A stretch of 64,000 nt of DNA. It comes from JANQRA01 sp035550735 (lineage in GTDB: Bacteria > Actinomycetota > Acidimicrobiia > Spongiisociales > ZC4RG35). Every line of letters starts with the position of its first letter. The first letter of the stretch is position 1. The notes under the pieces were generated by a model. It had not been told where the DNA came from. It ran no database searches and saw only the letters and a list, made by a program, of their open reading frames with translations. The translations under genes and the position numbers were made by a program. The stretch lies in contig DASZOM010000006.1 in assembly GCA_035550735.1 (NCBI GenBank), positions 26,987 through 90,986 on the forward strand, written 5' to 3'. Shown here piece by piece: positions 7,678-15,064 of this stretch.

Positions 7678-8646
7678 ATGGCCAAGCGCGCGCTGTCACC
7701 CCGATTCTGGAAACGGGCATTGGAGGTCCACGGGCTGTCCGGTGTGATCCGCGCCGGTCTCAGGTCGCTGAGACCGCACGGCGACGACACGGAAGATACG
7801 CCCTATCTCGATCTGACCGCTGTCTCCGACGACCCGATCGAGACCCTGTACAAGGGCATCGAGGCCGGCGCCACCCCTGTGATCTCCATACCCATCAGCT
7901 CTCTCAGAGTGGAGAGCCTCGGCTTGAGGCTCGATGACCTCGACAACAATCCCTACACCCGTACGGTGGCCGAGTACATCAGCGGGGAGCACACGACCTA
8001 CTCGGGTTCCGCGCTCGAACGCCATTTGACGAGCTGGCAGCCGAAGAGTCTCGCCGAGTTTCTCGGCCTCGACCCTGATCACTCGAGTGAGTTGCTGCGT
8101 AGCCCGCTTCAGGCCGAGATTCTCCCATGGGAGGTGGCCGTCACCTACGAGGATCTGGTCGCCCGGAGAGAGAGGGCCGAGCGAAGCCTCGCATTGAAGT
8201 TCGGACCCCGCTCAGGCGGTCATGGCGCCACCACACATGGCCCGGTCTCCGAGGAGTTGGGGCGTTACCGGTTCGACAAGCACCGGCAGGTGGCTGAGTC
8301 GATGGGGCGCGACGCCGGGCTCAAGGACCGCTCCGACCCGACGTGGTGGGACCCGAGCCGGGGTGGTTACGTAGAGGCGCAATTGCTGGTGGACGAGTCC
8401 GTGGCGGTGGGTGTGGTGCGTGAAGGAAAGCATCGCACGGCGGCTCTGGCTGCCCTCGGCGTGGAACGGATGGTGGTCGCTCTGCCGGCGCGATATCCCA
8501 TGGTTCACCGATCGGAGGCGGCTTCCTGGCCCGGGGTCCGTTCCGAGGTGTTCACCCTGGAGCAGGCACTAGGAGTCTTCGATCGCTTCTTCGCCGGCGT
8601 GGCGCCCTGGGCCTCGATCCCCGGCGACCCTCATCAGGCCAGATAG
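7678..8646 (+). CDS. hypothetical protein with a ParB-like motif
   Basis: This 322-residue protein has no family I can name with confidence. Near residues 245-262 it carries REGKHRTAALAALG, which matches the GxHR-xxA-xxxxG signature of ParB/sulfiredoxin-type folds. The N-terminal half contains DLTAVSDDPIETLYKG and an ISIPISSLRVESLGLR segment resembling the parameter-binding strand that precedes such motifs. I saw no membrane segment or signal peptide. ATG 7678 is chosen because AGAGGTG lies just upstream; an in-frame start at 7573 would add 35 unlikely residues. Its 3' end overlaps the antisense metallothionein-like gene by 13 nt. Confidence 0.65.
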   Translation: MAKRALSPRFWKRALEVHGLSGVIRAGLRSLRPHGDDTEDTPYLDLTAVSDDPIETLYKGIEAGATPVISIPISSLRVESLGLRLDDLDNNPYTRTVAEYISGEHTTYSGSALERHLTSWQPKSLAEFLGLDPDHSSELLRSPLQAEILPWEVAVTYEDLVARRERAERSLALKFGPRSGGHGATTHGPVSEELGRYRFDKHRQVAESMGRDAGLKDRSDPTWWDPSRGGYVEAQLLVDESVAVGVVREGKHRTAALAALGVERMVVALPARYPMVHRSEAASWPGVRSEVFTLEQALGVFDRFFAGVAPWASIPGDPHQAR

Positions 8647-8771
8647 CCGGCACACTCCTCGTGCCCGCAGACGCATCTGGTTGCGCCTTCGATGGGGCTG
8701 CTGCAGCTCGTGCTGCAGTACTCGGTACCGCCGGCGGTCATACAGGTGCACATGTCGTGGGCGCACTCCAT
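8634..8771 (-). CDS. metallothionein-like small Cys-rich protein
   Basis: This 45-residue ORF encodes eight cysteines (3, 8, 10, 19, 23, 33, 35, 40) and two histidines (5, 37). The order is C-x4-CxC, YCSTSC, then CVCGH-x2-C, which resembles bacterial SmtA/BmtA-type metallothioneins (CxC pairs, a central YCS-x2-C, and a terminal CGH-x2-C). A GAGGAG Shine-Dalgarno lies six bases before the ATG. Such proteins bind Zn, Cd or Cu(I) through cysteine thiolates. It is shorter than typical cyanobacterial members (about 56 residues). No ArsR/SmtB regulator is adjacent. It overlaps the convergent upstream gene by 13 nt. Confidence 0.75.
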   Translation of the reverse strand: MECAHDMCTCMTAGGTEYCSTSCSSPIEGATRCVCGHEECAGYLA

Positions 8772-8865
8772 GCTCGACTCCTCACTCGGTGACGGACCCG
8801 CTTACCCTCGGCCGACGGGCCAGAAACGACGTCTTCGCCTGATTCGCCTCCGCCACGCCATGCGA

Positions 8866-8871
8866 TAGGTT
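8866..8871 (+). promoter_or_regulatory. candidate -10 (TAGGTT) for otsA
   Basis: TAGGTT is followed by seven bases and the GTG start of otsA. There is no Shine-Dalgarno sequence, consistent with a leaderless transcript covering otsA-otsB-glucosidase. Confidence 0.5.
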
Positions 8872-8878
8872 GACGACC

Positions 8879-10258
8879 GTGGCAAACACCGAGCGGCGCG
8901 TCGTGATCGTCGCCAATCGTCTGCCCATCGCCTACGACGCGAAGTCCGGGGAATGGGCCACCAGCCCGGGCGGACTCGTCTCGGCGCTGACCCCGATCTT
9001 GCAGCAGACAAAAGGGAGCTGGGTCGGCTGGAGTGGGGTGGCCGGACGGAGGTTCAAGCCGTTTCTCCACTCCGGGATCAACCAGGTGCCGGTGACCTTG
9101 AGCCAGGAGGAGTACGAGGAGTTCTACGTCGGCTTCTGCAACGGCACGCTCTGGCCCCTCTATCACGACGCCTTGCGAACGCCCCAGTTCCACCGTCACT
9201 GGTGGAGGCCTTACGAAAAGGTGAACCGGCGCTTCGCCGACATTGCGGCCGAGGCCCTGACCAAGAATGACGTCGCCTGGGTCCAGGACTACCAACTGCA
9301 ACTCGTGCCCAAGATGATCAGGGACGCGATGAAGGTGCACCGGATCGGCTTCTATCTGCACATCCCGTTCCCGCCGGTGGAGCTCTTTGCCAAGCTGCCC
9401 TGGAGACGACAGGTGCTCGAAGGGCTCCTCGGCTCCGATGTGCTCGCCTTCCAGTCACGCTCCAGTCGGACCAATTTCGCCGTCGCCGCCCGGCGAATCA
9501 GCGGTGCCACCGGCTCATCCACCAGATTGGAATGGGAAGGGAGGACGATCCTCCTCCAAGTTGCGCCGATCGGCATCGATACCGACGTTTTCGACGACAT
9601 GGCCGAATCGGAGGAGACGGCTCGACGCGCCACCCGGATCAGAGCCCGTCTCGGTGATCCCGACGTGGTCATTCTCGGTGTCGATCGTCTCGACTACACC
9701 AAAGGGATCGATTTGCGGATGCGAGCGCTCCAACAACTTCTCGAGCGGCGCAGGGACCTTCGGGGCCGGGTCGTGTTCGTCCAGATCGCGGTGCCCAGCC
9801 GCGAGGATGTGGCCGAGTACCGGAAGATCAGAGAGGACATCGAAGGGCTGGTCGGCCGGATCAACGGAGATCTCGCGGAGGTCGGGCGCCCGCCGATCCA
9901 CTACCTCTATCGGAGCGTCCCATTCGACGAGCTCGTGGCGTACTACAGGGCGGCCGACGTGATGTTCGTGACCCCGTTGCGCGACGGGATGAACCTGGTC
10001 GCCAAGGAATACGTGGCCACCCGGTTCGACGACACCGGCTCGTTGATCCTCAGCGAGTTCGCCGGAGCCGCCGAGCAGCTCAAAGAGGCTCACATAGTCA
10101 ACCCGTACGACCTCGACGGACTGGCGTCGACCCTCGAGGAGGCGATCGAGACCGCATCGGTGCGGGGCAACGAGCAGATGAAGGCGCTGCGCCGCTCGGT
10201 GGGAGCCCATGACGTCTTCTGGTGGGCCGAGAGGTGTCTCGGGGCTCTGGGACTTTGA
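8879..10258 (+). CDS. otsA: trehalose-6-phosphate synthase (GT20)
   Basis: It transfers glucose from a nucleotide sugar to glucose-6-phosphate to give trehalose-6-phosphate in the cytoplasm. The roughly 459-residue length and the motifs are those of OtsA: IVANRLP and SPGGLVSAL at the N-terminus, WVGWSG, the WVQDYQLQLVP/HIPFPP block, GIDTDVF, VDRLDYTKGI, the catalytic-face R and K of GT-B retaining enzymes, and TPLRDGMNLVAKEY near the C-terminus. GTG 8879 is preferred over TTG 8870 because the predicted -10 overlaps the latter. The stop overlaps the otsB TTG start by 4 nt, forming an operon for stress-protectant synthesis. Confidence 0.95.
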   Translation: MANTERRVVIVANRLPIAYDAKSGEWATSPGGLVSALTPILQQTKGSWVGWSGVAGRRFKPFLHSGINQVPVTLSQEEYEEFYVGFCNGTLWPLYHDALRTPQFHRHWWRPYEKVNRRFADIAAEALTKNDVAWVQDYQLQLVPKMIRDAMKVHRIGFYLHIPFPPVELFAKLPWRRQVLEGLLGSDVLAFQSRSSRTNFAVAARRISGATGSSTRLEWEGRTILLQVAPIGIDTDVFDDMAESEETARRATRIRARLGDPDVVILGVDRLDYTKGIDLRMRALQQLLERRRDLRGRVVFVQIAVPSREDVAEYRKIREDIEGLVGRINGDLAEVGRPPIHYLYRSVPFDELVAYYRAADVMFVTPLRDGMNLVAKEYVATRFDDTGSLILSEFAGAAEQLKEAHIVNPYDLDGLASTLEEAIETASVRGNEQMKALRRSVGAHDVFWWAERCLGALGL

Positions 10259-10974
10259 CGCTGCGTGAGGCGATAGAAGACCTCCTACGGCACCGGCCCG
10301 TGCTGGTGGGCGTCGACTTCGACGGCACACTCGCCCCACTGGTCGACCATCCGTCCCTGGCGGAGCCTGACGCCACCGCGATCGAGATCCTGGTTCGGCT
10401 CGCCGCCCGGCCGGGGATGACCGTGGCGGTGGTCTCGGGAAGGTCCCTGGCAGATCTGAGGGAGCGGCTCGGTGACGTCCCGGGTGCGATCTTCATCGGC
10501 GAGCATGGCAACGACACCGGCGAGCCAGCCACCCCCGGCCCGGTGCTCGAGGAGGCAATCCGCCTGGTCGCCGATGTGGTAGCGGCCACGCCCGGCTCGA
10601 TCTTCGAGACGAAGCCCAACTCGGTCAGCTTTCACTATCGAAACGTCGAGCCCGGGAACGAGGTGGAGGTCCTGGAGCGGCTTCGTGCCTTCGCCGACGC
10701 CAGACCGGACCTCTCATGGCTCGAGGGCAAGACCGTGGTCGAAATCAGCACCGGCGGCATGAACAAGGGCGCCGCCATGCGGGAGCTGGCCGGCGAGGAG
10801 GGGCGGATCCTCTACATCGGCGACGACACCACCGACGAGACGGTGTTCGCACAGCTCGGCCCCGCGGACGTCGGCATCAAGGTGGGGCCGGGGGAGACCA
10901 AGGCGGAGTTTCGAGTCGACGACGTGGCGGGGGTCGTTGAAGTCCTGGAGGTGATCGACCTAACTTCGGCGTGA
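10255..10974 (+). CDS. otsB: trehalose-6-phosphate phosphatase (HAD family)
   Basis: It dephosphorylates trehalose-6-phosphate to trehalose. The 239-residue HAD-superfamily protein has motif I DFDGTLAP (nucleophile Asp plus acid/base Asp) near residue 20, VVSGR (motif II), FIGEHGND, the motif III lysine in GGMNKGAAM, and motif IV IGDDTTDE near 183-190. All are as expected for OtsB. The TTG start at 10255 overlaps the otsA stop (TTGA), and the open frame could begin 33 nt earlier only by entering otsA. The downstream GH13 gene starts at the otsB stop, so the three genes are translationally coupled. Confidence 0.94.
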   Translation: MTLREAIEDLLRHRPVLVGVDFDGTLAPLVDHPSLAEPDATAIEILVRLAARPGMTVAVVSGRSLADLRERLGDVPGAIFIGEHGNDTGEPATPGPVLEEAIRLVADVVAATPGSIFETKPNSVSFHYRNVEPGNEVEVLERLRAFADARPDLSWLEGKTVVEISTGGMNKGAAMRELAGEEGRILYIGDDTTDETVFAQLGPADVGIKVGPGETKAEFRVDDVAGVVEVLEVIDLTSA

Positions 10975-12584
10975 TGGCCAGGGTCGCTCACGACGCCTGG
11001 TGGAAGCAGGCGGTCTTCTACCAGATCTACCCGCTCAGCTTCGCCGATTCCAATGAGGATTCGTACGGGGACCTCGAGGGCATCATCAACCACCTCGACT
11101 ACCTCTCCGACACGCTGGGGGTCGACGCCATCTGGCTCTCACCGTTCTTCAGGAGCCCGATGAAGGACTGGGGCTACGACATCTCCGACCACACCGACGT
11201 CGATCCCGTGTTCGGCAATCTCGACACGGCCAAGTGGCTACTCAGCGCGGCCCATGACCGGGGGATGAGGGTGATCGTCGACTACGTGATCAACCACACC
11301 TCCGACCAGCACCCCTGGTTCCTCGAGTCGAAGTCCTCACGCGACAACCCGAAGCGGGACTGGTACGTCTGGCGTGACGGACGGGGCGACGACCCTCCCA
11401 ACAACTGGGTGAGTGTCTTCAGTGGCCCTTCGTGGAGCTTCGACACCACCACCGGGCAGTGGTATCGCCACACCTATCTCAGCGAGCAGCCCGACCTCAA
11501 CTGGCGGAACGAGGAGGTCGTCGAGGCGATGCTGGGCGTCGCCCGCTTCTGGCTGGATCTCGGCGTGGACGGGTTCAGGGTCGATGCCGCCCATCAGATG
11601 ATGAAGGATCCCCTGGAACGGGACAACCCTCCGGCTCCACCCGACTACCCACGGCCCTACAAGGACATGGGGGAGTACGACAGCTTCATCCATCTCTATG
11701 ACTTCGGGCATCCCGACGTCCACGAGATCCACCGTCGCCTCCGTGCCGTGACCGACGAGTACGACCGGGACGTGCTCACCGTGGGGGAGATCCACATCTT
11801 CGACCTGCCCGAGTGGTCTTCCTACTACGGAGAGGACTTCGACCAGCTCAGCATGCCCTTCAACTTCCACCTCATGGCTGCGGACTGGAACGCCCCGAGT
11901 CTCCGGGCCGTGATCGAGGCAGTCTTGTGGAACGTCCCGGTCGGTGGGTGGACCAACTGGACCTTGGGCAACCACGACGAGATCAGACTCGCTTCCCGTC
12001 TCCCTCCCGGGCACGAGCGTCTCGCCGCGCTTCTCCTCCTCACCCTTCGCGGCACCCCCTTCCTCTACTACGGGGACGAGCTGGGAATGACCCAGGTGGC
12101 GGTGACCCCGACGCAGGCCCGGGACCCCTGGGGACGCAACGTGGAGTGGCTGAGCCGGGACGGGGCGCGCACCCCGATGCAGTGGACCGATGCGCCACAC
12201 GCCGGATTCTGCGTCCCGGAGTGCGAGCCATGGCTACCCGTCGGGCCCGATTTCGAGATCAGAAACGTGACCCGGGAGCTCGACGACCCGGAGTCGATCC
12301 TCAACATGTACCGGCGTCTGATCCAGCTGCGGAAGAAGCATTCCGCCCTCGGCCTCGGTTCGTTCCTCGCCCATCCGACCTCGAACGAGTCACTCCTCGC
12401 GTATCGACGGGAGTCCGACTCGGAGACTCTCACCGTCGTCCTCAACTTCGCCGAGGAGTCACGCACCATCAATGTGGGTAGGGGCGAGGTGATCTTCTCG
12501 ACCGCAGACCCGGAGCGCAACGGTCGGATCCAGGTCGAACCGATGCTCGCCGCCGGTGAGGGACTGGTGATCAGTCACGTCTGA
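10974..12584 (+). CDS. GH13 alpha-glucosidase (oligo-1,6-glucosidase type)
   Basis: This 536-residue glycoside hydrolase family 13 enzyme is predicted to release glucose from alpha-linked oligosaccharides. Conserved regions are DAIWLSPFFRSP, DYVINHTSD, GFRVDAAH (nucleophile Asp, about residue 203), TVGEIH (acid/base Glu, about 272) and NHDE (about 335). QPDLNW marks the alpha-glucosidase/oligo-1,6-glucosidase subgroup. There is no signal peptide, so it is cytoplasmic. The ATG overlaps the otsB stop (TGATG); GTG 10971 is an alternative. Linkage to otsAB suggests use in trehalose or glycogen turnover, but specificity (maltose, isomaltose or a trehalose derivative) cannot be read from sequence. 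Confidence 0.9.
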   Translation: MARVAHDAWWKQAVFYQIYPLSFADSNEDSYGDLEGIINHLDYLSDTLGVDAIWLSPFFRSPMKDWGYDISDHTDVDPVFGNLDTAKWLLSAAHDRGMRVIVDYVINHTSDQHPWFLESKSSRDNPKRDWYVWRDGRGDDPPNNWVSVFSGPSWSFDTTTGQWYRHTYLSEQPDLNWRNEEVVEAMLGVARFWLDLGVDGFRVDAAHQMMKDPLERDNPPAPPDYPRPYKDMGEYDSFIHLYDFGHPDVHEIHRRLRAVTDEYDRDVLTVGEIHIFDLPEWSSYYGEDFDQLSMPFNFHLMAADWNAPSLRAVIEAVLWNVPVGGWTNWTLGNHDEIRLASRLPPGHERLAALLLLTLRGTPFLYYGDELGMTQVAVTPTQARDPWGRNVEWLSRDGARTPMQWTDAPHAGFCVPECEPWLPVGPDFEIRNVTRELDDPESILNMYRRLIQLRKKHSALGLGSFLAHPTSNESLLAYRRESDSETLTVVLNFAEESRTINVGRGEVIFSTADPERNGRIQVEPMLAAGEGLVISHV

Positions 12585-12605
12585 ACGACCTGGCATCATT
12601 GAGCC

Positions 12606-14159
12606 ATGGCGGCAACATCCGATCGCCTGGGTGGCATCCTCGGAACCGACCAGTACCAGCTGGCGATGGCGCAGGTCTATTGGAAGGAGGGGCTGGCCGA
12701 CCGGCCGGCGCAGTTCGACTACTTCTTCCGCGGCTACCCCGACTACGGGACCCACCAGGCGGGATACTGCATCACGTCGGGGCTGGGCTGGCTGCTGGAG
12801 TGGATGGAGGGAGTCCGTTTCGAGGCCGAGGACATCGATCTCCTCGCGTCACAGGTCTCCGCGACGGGCGCTCCCAGGTTCGACCGGGGTTTCCTCGACT
12901 GGCTGACTCGTCACGGCAACCTGGGGTCGATAGAGATGAGGGCCGTTCCCGAGGGCAGGGTCGTTCACGCCAATGCCCCGGTGGCGGTGGTGCGCGGGCC
13001 TCTGGCCATGACCCAGATCCTCGAGACGCCCTTGCTCAACCGGCTCAACTACCCGACCCTCGTCGCCACCAAGGCGGCCCGTGTCGACGAGGCGGCGCGG
13101 GGTGCGGCGGTTCTCGAGTTCGGGATGCGACGCGGCCCGCACAGCGGTGTCCATGCGGGTGGAAGGGGCGCATTGGTCGGCGGAGCCGACTTCACGTCGA
13201 ACGTCGCCCTCTCCCACGCCATGGGGATCGACCCCAAGGGCACCCACGCCCATTCCATGGTCCAGGCCTTCCTCGCCCTCGGCTTCGACGAAGCCGACGC
13301 GTTCCGAAAGTTCGCCGACCTCTATCCCGACGAGTGCATCCTGTTGGTCGACACCATCGACGTCCTCGGCTCGGGAGTGCCCAACGCCATCCGTGTCTTC
13401 GAGGAGCTTCGAGCCAAGGGCCACGAGCCGGCAGGCATCCGGATCGACTCCGGGGACCTCGCCTACATGACCATCCAGTCGGCGATCCTGCTCGACGACG
13501 CCGGATTCGAAGACGTGGCCATCGTGCTCTCGTCGGACTTGGACGAGCTGGTGATCTGGCAGATCCTCTCCCAGCTCGAGTCGGAAGCCCCCCGATACGG
13601 TCTCGATCCGGCGCACCTGGTGGGTCGTGTCACCTTCGGGGTCGGCACCCGGCTGATCACATCCCATGGCGACCCATCGTTGGGAGGGGTCTACAAGCTC
13701 GTCGCCATCGACGACGACTCGGGGCGCTCCGAACCCGCCATCAAGATCTCCGAGAACGTCGAGAAGATGGCCATACCAGGGGAGAAGAAGGTCCTGCGGG
13801 TCTACGACAGCCGCGGGCTGGCGACTGCCGACATCATCGCGCTCGCCGACGAGGAACCGATGGCGGCCGACGTCGTCGAGCTCTTCCACCCACACCGCGA
13901 GCTGCACCGCACGTTGCGCAAGGAGCAGGTCTCGGCGACCGAGTCACTGCTCGACCTGGTGTTTGCCGACGGGGCGCGTCTCGACGGTGAGCCCGACCTG
14001 GAGTCACTGCGCAAGCGCCGCCAGGACGACCTCGACCGGCTCCACCCGGGGGTGCGTCGTCTCGTCAACCCCCACATCTATCACGTCTCGTTGACCAGAG
14101 GTCTCAAGGACCTCCAGGCCGAGCTGGTGAGGCGTCTAAGCAACGGTGACGCCGGATGA
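12606..14159 (+). CDS. pncB: nicotinate phosphoribosyltransferase
   Basis: It converts nicotinate and PRPP to nicotinate mononucleotide in the Preiss-Handler NAD salvage pathway. The N-terminus LGTDQYQLAMAQVYWKEG is the family hallmark. EFGMRRGPHSGVHAGGRGA (about residues 170-190), the DTIDVLGSG strand and IRIDSGDLAY (about 277-287) are phosphoribosyltransferase motifs. At 517 residues it is slightly longer than the usual 440-490. The 3' end overlaps the convergent nicotinamidase gene by 24 nt; the two act in sequence, PncA producing nicotinate for PncB. A CATCAT hexamer six bases before the ATG may be a weak -10. Confidence 0.94.
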   Translation: MAATSDRLGGILGTDQYQLAMAQVYWKEGLADRPAQFDYFFRGYPDYGTHQAGYCITSGLGWLLEWMEGVRFEAEDIDLLASQVSATGAPRFDRGFLDWLTRHGNLGSIEMRAVPEGRVVHANAPVAVVRGPLAMTQILETPLLNRLNYPTLVATKAARVDEAARGAAVLEFGMRRGPHSGVHAGGRGALVGGADFTSNVALSHAMGIDPKGTHAHSMVQAFLALGFDEADAFRKFADLYPDECILLVDTIDVLGSGVPNAIRVFEELRAKGHEPAGIRIDSGDLAYMTIQSAILLDDAGFEDVAIVLSSDLDELVIWQILSQLESEAPRYGLDPAHLVGRVTFGVGTRLITSHGDPSLGGVYKLVAIDDDSGRSEPAIKISENVEKMAIPGEKKVLRVYDSRGLATADIIALADEEPMAADVVELFHPHRELHRTLRKEQVSATESLLDLVFADGARLDGEPDLESLRKRRQDDLDRLHPGVRRLVNPHIYHVSLTRGLKDLQAELVRRLSNGDAG

Positions 14160-14714
14160 GACCATCTGGGCGACGGCCCGGGCGCCGTCTCCTGGGGAGA
14201 GGTTGACCGGACGCGTCCCGTCTGCGAGCAGGGTCGTCTCGAATCGGGAGGCGGCGTCCACTGCGGTCTCCTTGACGCAATAGTCGAGGGCGAGCCCGAC
14301 CACCACGATCTTCACGACCCCCGAGAGCTCCTCGGCGAGACCGGTGGAGGTCACGCTCCCGGTCACCGGGTCACGCACGTGGAACGCCGAGTAGCCGTCC
14401 TCGCCACCCACCCCCTTCTTGACGAAGATGGCGTCGTCCACGACGTCCAGGCCGGGATGGAACCGAGCCCCTTCAGTCTCGGCGACACAATGCACCGGCC
14501 AGATCCCTCCGTCCTTCTCGAAGTGCGGTGTCGACGCCGGGTGCCAGTCTTGCGTGTAGACGAGGGTCGCCCCGCCGGCACGGGCCTCCTCGATCTGGGC
14601 ATTGATGAAGCCGATCGCTTCCTCTCCTCCGGCGACGTACAGACTCCCACCAGGGTCGGCGAAGTCGTTCTGGACGTCCACGACGATCAACGCGGTGCCG
14701 GAGTCGTAGTTCAT
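14136..14714 (-). CDS. pncA: nicotinamidase
   Basis: It hydrolyses nicotinamide to nicotinate plus ammonia for NAD recycling. The 192-residue isochorismatase-fold protein shows the full catalytic triad: Asp in VDVQNDF (about residue 12), Lys in FVKKG (about 99) and Cys in LALDYCVKETA (about 146). The metal-site DWHP...H is present near 57-64. The gene is convergent with, and overlaps, the 3' end of pncB. A TAGTGT hexamer ends seven bases before the ATG and there is no Shine-Dalgarno sequence, so the mRNA is probably leaderless. A strong hairpin immediately upstream insulates it from the membrane-protein operon. Confidence 0.95.
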   Translation of the reverse strand: MNYDSGTALIVVDVQNDFADPGGSLYVAGGEEAIGFINAQIEEARAGGATLVYTQDWHPASTPHFEKDGGIWPVHCVAETEGARFHPGLDVVDDAIFVKKGVGGEDGYSAFHVRDPVTGSVTSTGLAEELSGVVKIVVVGLALDYCVKETAVDAASRFETTLLADGTRPVNLSPGDGARAVAQMVSSGVTVA

Positions 14715-14721
14715 GCCCTTG

Positions 14722-14727
14722 ACACTA
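14722..14727 (-). promoter_or_regulatory. candidate -10 (TAGTGT) for pncA
   Basis: TAGTGT with a 7-nt spacer to the pncA ATG fits the leaderless-promoter pattern seen elsewhere in the window. It sits between the pncA start and the large hairpin at 14731-14774. Confidence 0.5.
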
Positions 14728-14730
14728 GGG

Positions 14731-14774
14731 GCGGGCCGGCTCTCCCTCGAGGTCGAGGGTCAGAGCCGGCCCGC
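14731..14774 (-). terminator. large two-part hairpin, probable terminator of the LiaF-like operon
   Basis: A 13-bp perfect stem (14731-14743 with 14762-14774) continues as a 7-bp stem (14744-14750 with 14753-14759), with only a 2-base bulge and a GG tip. It lies just past the stop of the small membrane protein gene and before pncA. There is no U-tract, as is common for actinobacterial terminators. Confidence 0.7.
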
Positions 14775-14782
14775 AGGTCCGG

Positions 14783-15064
14783 CTATCGGTGCTCTGGGTC
14801 GTCCTGGGGGCTCTCCAAGGCATTGCCCGCGCCCGCCGGGTCGGGGGCCGGAGGCTCCTCCGACCCGTCACGTGGCCCGAAGGCGAGCGGTGCGATCACC
14901 GCGATCCCGATCAGGATCAGCAGGGTCGGCCAGAACCACGAGCCGAGATCCCCGATGGCATCGAACAACCCCGAGGGCTCAGCCGGGATCAGGAAGATCA
15001 GCCCGATGGCGGCGGCCACCAGCCCTGAAATGAATGAGAGGGCGTCGAATCTGTGTGTCTTCAT
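14783..15064 (-). CDS. small two-helix membrane protein
   Basis: This 93-residue protein has two predicted transmembrane helices (about residues 9-27 and 42-64) and a charged, proline-rich C-terminal tail ending in PQDDPEHR. I recognise no enzymatic motif. The ATG overlaps the stop of the upstream PspC/LiaF-like gene by 4 nt, so it is a co-translated member of the envelope-stress module. In related loci small hydrophobic proteins of this sort accompany LiaF/PspC proteins, but its role here is only inferred from position. Confidence 0.75.
   Translation of the reverse strand: MKTHRFDALSFISGLVAAAIGLIFLIPAEPSGLFDAIGDLGSWFWPTLLILIGIAVIAPLAFGPRDGSEEPPAPDPAGAGNALESPQDDPEHR

Noticed and set aside
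12599..13990. 463-codon same-strand frame overlapping pncB
   Set aside because: It is frame-shifted relative to pncB, Arg/Gly/Pro-rich, and has no motif; pncB is complete in its own frame.
14717..14722. TTGACA on the plus strand as a -35 box
   Set aside because: It has no -10 partner at 16-18 bases and falls in front of the 3' end of minus-strand genes; the same bases are better read as part of the pncA leader on the other strand.
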